This document shows, in pieces, positions 1 to 12,000 of a stretch of DNA of 25,477 nt. The notes beneath the pieces are model-generated. The model was not told where the DNA came from. It did no database searches and worked only from the letters and a program-made list of their open reading frames with translations. The position numbers and the translations under genes are program-made. This DNA comes from Bacteroidota bacterium (GTDB lineage: Bacteria; Bacteroidota; Bacteroidia; Bacteroidales; WCHB1-69), in contig JAEWNB010000210.1 of NCBI GenBank assembly GCA_023392945.1, positions 1 to 25,477 on the forward strand, written 5' to 3'. The first letter of the stretch is position 1; every line of letters starts with the position of its first letter.

Positions 1-3000
1 GGAGATAAGTTTGTAAATTCAACTGACCATCCTAAAGATGAAGTATCACAATTTGTTGAGAAAAATACCGGAATCGAGTATACACTCATGTCACTATCGC
101 AGATTGCACGTATTTTGGCTGTATAATCATTGTACGAATCTAATCCTGTGAGTAAAAATGAAGTATCACTAATCGTCTGTGAAATTTGACTGGATGGAGA
201 ATTTACAGGATAATAAACGACATACCACTGAGTTTCATCACTACCTTTATTAAATGTTAGTAGAGCTGTTGTTGTAGTTATATCGCTCACAATGAGATTG
301 GTAGGAGAAGGGCAGGTTAGTGAGAATTCCGATTCATAACTTCCAATATCAACTGCACTTCCTCTAATACGATAATTTTCTTCAATATCAATTGTGTCGG
401 TTGGAACAAATGATGGATCACCATTATCAACACAAATTGAACTAGAGTGAATTTGATATTCCTGATTTGATGGATTCATGAATCTAACATAGAACATGGA
501 GGGGTCGTTGCCGTCATTTTGTCCGGCTAAAGTGATGTTGCCGGTACCTGAAATTACTACCCCTTCAACGGCACAATACGAATAAGTTCCGGTAACAGGA
601 GAAATGTTATTTGCAAAATATCCTTGTTTATTACCCCAAATAATTGTATTCAGAAATGTATTATAAGAATAGTAGTTATATACTCCTCCTCCATCGCCTA
701 TTGAGCTGTTATTAACAATATCGCAATTGGTAAATGTGCTCCTATATGTAAATACACCCCCACCTAATGAAGATGTTCCGGTTGAGTTGTTGTCAGTAAT
801 GTTACAGTTTGTAAATCTGTTAGGAGTTGAAGTTCCGTATGAATAAACACCACCTCCTTGAGCATCATAATCTGTTGTTCTATTGTTAGTAATGTAACAA
901 TTATTATAAATAGAATAATAATCGGCATAAATTCCACCTCCTCTATTTTTTGAATAGTTATGGCTTATATTACAAAATTTAAAAATAACTGAAGTCGAAG
1001 ATGATCCAATGGAATAAACACCTCCACCGTTTCCTGCACAATAATTATTTGTAATAGTACAATTAGTAACAGTTATTTTATTGGCATATATTCCCCCTCC
1101 ATATGGATAATTTTCTCCAACGACTTGATTATTTGTGATAGAACAGTCAGAAATAGTGATTCCCGCAAGGTCGGCAAAAATTCCGCCACCATTGTTGACG
1201 GCAGTATTGGAATATATGTCACAATTTTTCATACTACTATTGTAGGCTGCTCCACCATTGAGGGCGTTATTACCGTAAAAAATACAATTTAAGAAATTAC
1301 CGCCATAACTTCCACCCCCGTATTGTGTTGAGGTTACACCTCCATTGGCATTCCCTTCAGTAATGATACAGTTGTCAACCATAGCACTTGAACCCGAACC
1401 AGCAAAATAAAAGACATGATATGAGTTATCGCTGATATCATATTGAATACCTTGCTCTCCTGACAAAATTGTGGGATATGTTGTCAAATCTTGTGAAAGG
1501 AAGTCATTACTGTATCCTCCTTTTATGACAATTTTTTTATCAATATAATAAGTATGGGTACGATTATCATTTGTGTCTGTTTGATAATCAGGTGTGTATG
1601 TGCCATTTGCAATTAAAATGGTGTCATTTTCTTGCAAACAAGGACAATTCAAAACAGTGCTTAAATTAAGTGCAGGTGATGCTACACTTTCCCCATAGTT
1701 GGATTCTAATCCGTTTGATTGACTGACATACCAAGTTCGATTTTCCTGATTAAAGGATGGACAGGTTAGAAAAGATTCCCCTGATACAAAAACACTACTG
1801 TCACCTCCATAATTACATAATGCCTGAACACTCCAATCGTATTGGGTTATTGGATCCAAGTTTGTAAAGGTATAGGTTGTGTCGGATATAACAAAGTAGG
1901 AGTAATTCTGAGTTCCTGATTTTTTGTAGCGCAAACGGTAAGTTTCGGAATTTCCATGCCATGCAACAGTTGCTGAATACAAATTTATTTCATTAATATG
2001 CAGATTATTTGCAGGAGGACAAGTGAGAGATGAATAATATGATTCATAAGCTCCCATATCAACAGTTGTTTCTTTTATACGGGTGTTGCTATCTAGGTCG
2101 AATAAAATATTATTATTGGTGACGTAATAATTGTACCCTCTGTTGATACAGCTTGAGCCATATTGCAAACGATAGTTTTCATTAACAGGATCTTCAAAAC
2201 GAACATAATAAATACCTTCCTCATTACCATAATTATCAGCAGATAGCTGAATATTTCCTGATCCGGAAACCAATGTGCCCTGAATAGCTGAATAATAAAT
2301 ACTTCCGGAATAATATTGATTATCTCCGCTAGCTGTTCTATTTCCCCATAATATTGAATTATAAACACTTCCATAATATGTGCCACCACCATTTGTGGAA
2401 GCATAATTATTTGAAAATGTACAGCTTCTAGATGTCCCATAATAAGCTCCACCTCCGTAATCTGCACTATTATTGATAAAAAGGCAGCTATTGGAATTCC
2501 CGTAATATGCCCCGCCTCCGTAATTGGAAGTACTGTTGTTATAAAAAATACTGTAATAACAAGTTGCATCATAAGTAGCTCCTCCGTAATAAGCCCCATT
2601 ATCTTTAAAAATAGAATGATAAATAGTGCCTCCTGAAGCAGCCCCTCCATATTGTGCATGATTTTGGCTGAAAGTACTATTGTAAGTTGTTCCATAATAT
2701 TTTCCCCCGCCTATATAGGAGGAAGAATTGTCAAAGAAAATACAATTATTTGCATTACCTTCATAAGCTCCACCTCCAGAATTGCTACAACCATTATGAT
2801 GAATGTTACAATTTATTAGATTTGAGTAATAAGTTCCGCCTCCATATTGCGATGCATAATTGCTGTCAATAATACATTCATCTAAATTTCCATAAAAGGC
2901 ACCACCACCATAACTTTTTGTAGAACTACCGTTAGCATTTCCTTTTTTGATTTCAAAACCTTTGATAAATGCATTTGGTGCAGTGAGATTATTAACATAT

Positions 3001-6000
3001 ACGACATGAAAACTATTATCGCTATTGTCTCCCCAAATCCCTATGTCTCCACTTAATATAGTAGGAAATAAATCAACGTCTCTTGTTTGGTAATCATCAC
3101 TATATCCACCAATTAAGGAAATGTTTTTGTCAATGTAAAAGGTTTCTGTTCCAGGGCTTCCCGGGGTTAATTGAGTAGAAGGAATATAGGTGCCTGCTGA
3201 AACCAAAATAGAATCATTGTCCTGTAAGCAGGGACAAGCCAATACGTCACTGATATCTTTAGCGGGGGCACTCAGCATCGTGCCATAGTTCCCATCAACA
3301 CCTCTGCTCTGATTGACATACCAAATACGTTGGTTAAAATCATCAAAACTTGGACAAGCCATAAATGATTCTCCGGATACAAATAAGCTGCTGTCGTTAT
3401 TTGAACAAAATCCTCTTACACTCCAATCATATCTTTTGAATTTTTCTAGTCCGGTAAAAGTAATAGTGTCATTATTTACAATTTCATTGAAAAGATAATC
3501 CTCAGTTCCACTTTCTTTAAGTCTGACTCTGTAATATTGATGATTATTCTCTCCTGCCCAGGCAACAGTAGCAAAATTGGTGTCAATGTTAATCAAATGA
3601 AGATTATGTGGTGGAATACAAGAAAGAGAATAGGTCATTTCATAAGCACCAAGGTCTACAAAGTAATTAAAAATACGCTCGTTCCCGTCAAGATCTGTGG
3701 TTATGTTATTATTTGTAACATAATAATTATACCCTTTGTCCATACAGTCTGAACCATATTGCAAATGATAATCACCATTTTCCGGATCTTCAAAGCGAGG
3801 GTATTTTATAGTTTCATCGTTTCCAAAATTATGTTTTGATAATTGAAGATTTCCTGTGCCAGAAGGTATTGTTCCTTCAATAGCGCAATAATATATATAT
3901 CCATTATAATGTTGACTATTTGTGTTGTCTGAAGTATTTCCCCAAAGAATAGAATTATATATTGTACCGTAAGAACATCCTCCACCTTGAGTTGAGGCAT
4001 GATTATTTACAAAAGTAGAATTATAGGCTATTCCGGAATAAAGACCACCTCCATAATTTGCATAATTACGATTGAGTAAACAGTTGTAAAGAGTAGAGTT
4101 ATAACTACCTCCTCCCACATAATCCGATCTGTTTTCTATAAATTGACAATAATGAGCGTTACCTTCATATAAACCACCTCCATAGTATCCTGTATTCCCA
4201 ATAAAATCACAATGATTATGATTTCCATTGTATGAGCCTCCTCCATAACTTTGTGCAATATTGTGCATAATGGTACAATTTATCATGTTGGAGTAATATG
4301 AGCCTCCTCCATAATTAATGGCAAAATTGCTGTCCAAAATACATTCTTCAAGATTTCCGTAATAAATACCCCCTCCGTAAGTATTTTCATTGTTGCCGTT
4401 CGCATATCCGTTTTTAATTGTAAATCCTTTTAACAAGGCTTTTGGAGCATAATTATTATTTACAAATACAACATGAAAAGCATTATCAGTTTTGACCCCG
4501 TGTGTCCCAATATCTCCATTAAGAATGGTGGGATATAATCCGATATCTCTTATCAGAAAATCATTGTTGTAACCTCCTATAATTTTTATGCTTTTATCAA
4601 TATAAAAAGTTTCACTCCTGGCAATGCCTGAATTCTTTTGAATTGAAGGAAAATATTCCCCGTTAGCCACCAAAATAGTGTCATTTTCTTGTAAACAAGG
4701 ACAGCTCAAAACATCAGAAATATCTTTTGCAGGTGTACTGATTTGATTTCCAAGACTCCCCTCAACACCGGTATTTCTACTTACATACCAAATTCTGTGA
4801 TTATAATCGTCAAAAGCCGGACATGCCCTAAAAGTTTCTCCTGAAATAAAAAGACTGCTATCGTTTGCTGAACAATAGGCTTTCACACTCCAGTCATATA
4901 ATTTAAATTTATCTAATGCCGTAAAGGTATAAGTTGTATCATAGACAATCTCATTTACAAGATAAGTACTTGTATTGTTTTCTTTCAAACGAATTCTGAA
5001 GTAAGAATGATTACCCTCTCCTGACCAAGCTACACTTGCATTGTTAGTATCCACATAAGTTACTCTCAGATCTCTTACGGGCAAGCAGGTTAGAGAAAAC
5101 GTCATTTCGTAAACCCCCAAATCAATAATGTTTTCAAAAATACGGTTGTTACTGTCAAAGTCAGTTGTTATTCCATAATTGTTTGCATAATAGTTATTTC
5201 CAATATTCATACAATCGGAACCATACTGTAAATGATAATCTCCATTGTCAGGATCTTCAAAACGAACATAGTATTCTCCCTCTTCATTTCCAAAATTAGA
5301 TAATGATAATGAAATATTTCCGGTCCCTGATGGAACAATTCCTTGAAAAGCACAGTATTCATAAGATCCATTATAATACTGAGGACCATCAACCGAGGAG
5401 GTGTTGCCCCAAAAAATGCAATTATAATTATTTCCATATGCATTTCCACCACCACTATTAGTAGCATTGTTTTTTACAAAAGTGCAATTGTAAGCACCAC
5501 TACTGTATTTTCCGCCTCCATATTGTGCAGAATTCTCTGTAACCAGACAATTATAGAGATCTGAATAATAACTACCACCACCATAATTAGCACTATTTTG
5601 ATTAAATTTACAATGGTAGGAGTCACCACCAGAAGTTCCGCCTCCGTAATAGGAACTATTCCCGATTAGAGTGCAATGATGTAATATTCCATTGCTAACG
5701 GCACCTCCTTCTGAATTAGAATGATTATCAATAAATTCACAGTAATTGCTTGTCCCACCATATTTGGCTCCGCCATAGTAATTACTTGAATTGTTAATAT
5801 ATCTGCAATTATCTGATACTCCGTAATACGATCCACCTCCGTATTCTTCAACAGTATTGTTTTGTAAAATACAGTCCGTTAAATTAGTATAATAAGTTCC
5901 TCCCCCGTAGTTTGAAGCATAGTTGCTGTCAATAATACACTCTTCCAGATTGCCATAATAAACACCACCTCCACCATAATATAAATCGTTAGCATATCCG

Positions 6001-9000
6001 TTTCTTATAGTAAATCCCTTTAATAATGATTCTGATGTACTGTTGGAGTTAAAAAATACTACATTATAAGAATTATCGGTTTTAGTACCTGAAACTCCGA
6101 TATCGCCATTTAAAATGGTTGGGTATAAATTCCTGTCTCTTGTCAGGAAATCATTACTATATCCTCCAATCATTACTATATTTTTATCAATATAAAAGGT
6201 TTTGCTTCTTTCTACATACACCTCCATAAGATAAGAAGGTATATAGTTTCCTGTTGCAACTAGAACAGTATCACCGTTTTGTAAACAAGGGCAAGTAAGA
6301 ACATCTGTTACATCGTCAGCAGGATGGTTAACATCAGTTCCGTAATTTTCGGCAAGACCATTTTGTTGACTTACGTACCAAATTCTCCTTTCGGAAGCAA
6401 AGGCCGGACATGCATAAAAAATATTGTATTCGGAATATTCAGAGGTGTCAGGTCCGCCACATAAAGATTGTACACGCCACATGTATCCGTTATAAACTGT
6501 TAAATCATTTAAATTATATGTATTTCCAACTGAATTTATATAACTTGTATCTCCTGTAGAAAAGTTTATTAATTCAATTCGGTAATTCTCAGCAAACCCC
6601 GTCCAGCTTAACTGAGCAGAAGTTGGAGTTATGTTATTAACAGTCAAATTCTCCGGATATACACAATTTGAAATTCTGAAATTATCAATGGCGATCGGAG
6701 GCTGAGAACTATTTTGATCATAATCGTCATTTATCCATACAAAATAAATGCGCTTTGTTGTCCCGGAAAAAGAAGCGTCAAGAGTCGTTCTAAAGTTTAC
6801 CCATCCGTCACTCTCATATAAATCGTTGAGCAAGACAAAAGCCCCTGCCGGAGTAGCCAATCCCCAATTATTTGTATATGCTTCCATATCAATGGGGTCA
6901 GCAATATATACATTGGCAAAATCATTTCCACTACCCTTACACTTCCAGTCAAAGCTTACCATGTATTGGGATGAAGGGGTAAAATAGATATCACGATATG
7001 CCCATACAATGCAGGGAGCCTCTTCTGAAAATACATTGGATTCACCTTCATTAGATGAAATATATAGTGATTTTTCACCACCATTGTGTGTCCCATATCC
7101 AATAAACCAGTTATTGGGATAATTTGGATTTATGTTATTGAAGAATTGCCAGTTCATATTTTCTGCTGCATCTTCAAATCCATATACATAAGGTACTGTG
7201 GCAGGAATTTGACGGGTGGTAAAGTTCTGATATCTAGACCATATACTTTTATTGTTATCCCCACATACAGCTCTTACGATGAATTCATATTCTGTAGCAG
7301 GAGATAATCCGGTTACATGATATGGGTTGCTTGTTGTTGCAATGGGAGTAGTAAGATCAGGATTGAATCCAGGAGAGCCAACTGCAATTTCAAAATTGTT
7401 AGTGGCTCCTGCATAAATCCATGATAGATTTGCACTGCTTGAAGTTATGTCTTCAGCTGCTAATTCAAAAGGTCTTGGACAATCGGTACATCTAAAAGTA
7501 AAAGAATAAAAGTTTCCAGAAATGTTATTGGTATTATTTACAAAACAAATCTCATTTCCGGAGTTGTCATATACCCCAAAGAAACATGCCTGATCATAAT
7601 AACTATAGCCGTTCCATACAAGTTCAATGTAAGAACTGTCACATACTCTTAAATTATAACTATTACTAAATACCCCTATTGGTAAGGTATAGGTTGATGC
7701 CAAAATATGATCAACATAAACTGAAAGAGAACAACCTCCAATATTCCATGAATTATTCTCCCTTCCTCCTAAGTAAAAATACAAATCACACTGGTCACTG
7801 GCAGAACAGTTCAGAGATAAAAACTCCACTATATCAGTAAAAGTACTTTGGGAGCTTTCGCTACAATTGGCTTTTACTCTGACCATATAGTTAGTGTTTC
7901 CTTGAAGATTGGTGATTTGATAAAATGGATTTGTCTGAACATTGACACTTGTCCATGATAGGTCACTTTCACTTTTATATTCTAAGATCCAGTTAGTTTC
8001 TGACCCACCAGCATTCCACGAAACATCTACTGAAGTTGAGGTAATATTGCTTGCTAACAAATTTAAAGGTTTTGAGCAGGTTACACAGGTGTTATTGTAA
8101 GTTAAAAATATCTGATTACTAGGAGCTCCCATTTGATTATATATCAAGTTATTCCCCATATCATATATTTCAAAGGCACATTCACTTCCCCAACCACCCC
8201 AATTCCAAATGAAATCTAACTCTGCCAAACATACTTGTACGGTGTCAATTTCGTATGCTCCATTTTCCAAAGAAACATAAGTACTTGGCCATCCATCGAC
8301 AGATATTTCGATGTAAGCCCCATTCCAACCATCTCCTGCAGAATCATACTTCTTAAATATTAGATTACAATATTGGTCACAGGGAAATTCTGCCATGGTA
8401 ACACTTGTTGCTATTCTTTCAGATTCACAACCGTTAACCCAATTGGTGGATACTTCATAGAGATATGTCCCGGGTCCTGAAACAGAATCAGTGTGATCGG
8501 TTACATGATTTCCCACACTTCCAATATATACTCCATCTCGGTAAATATTATAAGATGCAATATCATTCACATTTTCCGTCTGATCAAATCCTATTGGATG
8601 TCCCCAAAATAAATGAATATTATACCAGTTAGGATTGTGCATAGAATAGTATAAATCATTCGGAGGCAAGCATACTGTGTCTTCGCTTTCGGTTATCGTT
8701 ACTATCCATTCTTGAAAGGTTACATCGTTTTCGGCAACAACATAGTAGGTAAATGGAGTAAGAAAACTATTGGAAGTGACACCACTTTCCTGCAATGTTG
8801 AATCAGCAGTAACTGCAAATGCTCCCGGTGATAATGAAAAAGTGGGTGTCATGTTGTTTGTGAGGTATCCATTATATACATCAACAGAAATAGTGTGATT
8901 TTGGTAGTCGATTACTGCAGGATTTATTTGCCCGTGTACACTGAAATAGGTAAAGTCTGTAGAGTTTAATGGTACATAAAAATTAGAATTTGCTGTCCAA

Positions 9001-12000
9001 TCAGTTTCATCACCTTCACCACAAATACTTTTTAATCTGTATAGGTAATTATTTCCCGGAATTAAATTGGTAAGTAGATAATAATTTGTGTCAATACCGG
9101 AAATTGTTGTCCAAGAAACATCTCCGATTAATTTGTACTCAAGAGTCCATTGATTGCTTAAATTTACTGCATCCCATAAAACATAGGCGCTGTCGTGGGC
9201 CAAAATATTTACTCGCAAATTTGTTGGAATGTAACAAGTGGGCAAATAGGTGACTTTAACATTGTCAATGTAAGCGCTGTTGCTTTGTCCGTATATAATT
9301 CTGTCTGACTTGAAAGCAATGTAATGGGCATTTTCTGAAAAATTGTATCTGTCCAAATAAAATTCAAAAAGCTGCCAATTATAGGTATATGTTGGAGAGA
9401 TTGTTCCTAACAATTCAAATGTAGCAGGATTTGTGGGATTACTCATTACCCCAACCTGAATGTCATTGCTGCTGCCAGTTTTATACATTTGGAAAGTAAG
9501 GAGTAAACTGTCTAGGGGTGTTGAAAATTTTGGTGTAGAAGCTATGGTATAATAGGATGAACTTGAATAAAAATATAAAGCAGCATTACCACTGTAATAA
9601 TAATTGTTGTATAAAATGTAAGGATAGGTTGAGGTTGTTCCACTGTAATATTTTGTCCAGCAATAGGGGAAAGTAACATAATTCCCTGAGTAATCAAAAT
9701 TTTCTTGGTATGGAATGGGGGCAAATTCATCACAAGCGGTTATAAAAGTAATAGGATCTGACCAATCACTTGTATCTGCTTCGCCACATATAGCACGCAC
9801 ATAAAATTTATATTCTGAAGCCGAATTTAATCCATGAAGCAAGTATAGTTCATTAGAAGTAATAGGAGATGTTAGAGTCATATTTGCCGGATTTTCATTA
9901 CTGAGTCCCCAACGTATTTGCCAAATAGTATCAGTTCCGGATGGAGTCCATCCTAAATACGCCTGATTTGTTGTTACAAAGTCGGCTGTTAGATTGGTGG
10001 GCTTCAAACAGGAAGGATAGCTATCTATGGTAACGTCATCTAAATACAAATACCATCCGTCTGCCCCCCCCGGCGGAATACGAAAGGCAATATATACATT
10101 TCCACTATATGATCTTAAATCAATTTCTACTTCTTCGTAAGTGGTGTTAGAAGCAGTTTCACTGAACAAAACCGTATTAAAATCTTCCGGATTATTTCCG
10201 GTGGTGGATAATAAAACAATGTAATCATTTGGCTCCCCTGATGATCTTACTTTTTTATAAAATTGCATAAACTGATTCCCTGAAAGAGTAATTTTAGGAG
10301 TAATTAAATAGTCGTCATTATACCCACTATTGTAATCTGTGTAAATGGAAATATTATAATTCCCGGAATGACTGGACCCTGATCTGATTTCCCAAGTGTC
10401 TTGGTCAAAATTGTTGTTTATTATTTTCCAACAATAATTAAAGTATGTGCTTTGCTCAAATGATTCAGTAAAAGGGAAATCTGTAATAGCATCACACAAT
10501 GTTGTAAAAGAATGCACAAGGCTCCATTGACTGGTGTCGCTAATTGAACATATTCTCCTAACATATACATCATAATCGCTTAATGAAGCCAAATTTGTTA
10601 ATTGAGCTTCATTTGTCGAAACAGTAATATAAGTACCCCCACTATCAGGCTCAAATCCACTTAACCCATAAACTATCTGAAATTGTAAGTCTGTAGTGTC
10701 TGTTGTTGTCCAAAAAATATCTGCGCTTTGTTCGGTTATGTTCTCTGCATGTAAATTAAAAGGAATTCCACAACTTAAAGGGGTTACCGAAATGTTGTCA
10801 ATGGCTGCAGGTGGCTGAAGGGAATTAAGATCATTGTTTGACCATAAAAAGTATATTCTTTTGGTTGTTCCGGAATAAGAACCATCTAATGTTCCTGTAA
10901 ATGTTTGCCATTCACGATTGTTATATAACTGATTATTGAAACCAGGAAGATCATATGGATCTACTGAATTATAAGATGATTCAACATCTTGCTTTTCATA
11001 AATAAAAAAATAAAGGTAGTCGTTGTATTCTCCGTAAGATTTCCAGTCAAAACTTATTTCATATCCGTCCGCCGGGGTGAAATAAATATCTCGGTAGGCC
11101 CATATTAAACAACTGTTTTGAGAGTAATGATTTGTAACTCCCCTGTCATCTGATACATATAAAGCATTATTGCCTCCATTTTGTGTGGCTGCCCCAATTA
11201 TCCAGTTGTTTGAGTATAAATCGTTGTTTAATAATGTCCAGTTATGATTGTCAATATTATTCTCAAATCCACAATAATAGGGAACACTGTCAGGTATTTG
11301 ACAGGTGACGAAGGAACATTTTCTTGACCATTGACTGGTGTCAGTTGTACCACAAATTCCTCTTACATAAACTGTATAGGATGTGTTAGATGATAATCCT
11401 AATAATGTGTAATTGGTATTAGTGACAAAAATGGAGTTTCCTGATAAATCAGGATCAAAATCACCGAAATTATATTTTAATTCCCATGCAGTTGCCGAAT
11501 ATGGGGAAATCCATGATAAATCAACACTGGTTCCCGTTGAATTGTCGGTTGTTGACAAATAATAGGGTCTCGGACACATTGAGGTATCCATCAATAATCT
11601 GAGATTTGGTCTGTAACTTTCCTGATAAAGAGAAGTCATGGAACAACCGTTATTGTCATCATCATAATCAGTCATTGTCATATTACTAATAGAGCTGGCA
11701 TATACCAAACTATAATAATCCCAACCTTCGTTATCATAACATATTTCTATGATTAGATTGGAACTCCCATCATAATAAAACGGAGTTTGTAACTGAATCA
11801 TTTGCCATCCTGTAGCAGTTACAGAATATTCACCCTGATATACTACTTCAGTAGCATTAGTGTATATAGAAGTAAGCGTACTATTTGTGGTTAGTCCCAT
11901 CTTAATAGTAAATCCATTCATGGTGTAGGAATTATTTTCGCTGACATTGAATCCGATTTCTTCAATTAATCCGGGCATTGATATTTCATCAGATGTATAA

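Noticed and set aside
2093..2695. 200-codon minus-strand ORF and similar shorter minus-strand ORFs at 3806-4000, 5207-5467, 5666-5851 and 9542-9733
   Set aside because: All lie in the same shifted frame of the giant gene and recur at repeat positions. Their Ile/Met-rich translations are by-products of the YGGG rung codons, while the main frame is open throughout with clear domains.
333..6389. Regular spacing of GC-rich words such as CCTCCGTAAT, resembling a CRISPR or minisatellite array
   Set aside because: Spacing follows protein rungs of 20-23 codons, words vary at third positions, and the frame stays open. It is a coding repeat, not an array of identical repeats with unique spacers.
10062..10073. 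G8 tract as an assembly error that hides a frameshift
   Set aside because: The choice-of-anchor-J domain reads correctly on both sides (IPPGGADGWYLYLDDV), so the current tract length is the in-frame one.
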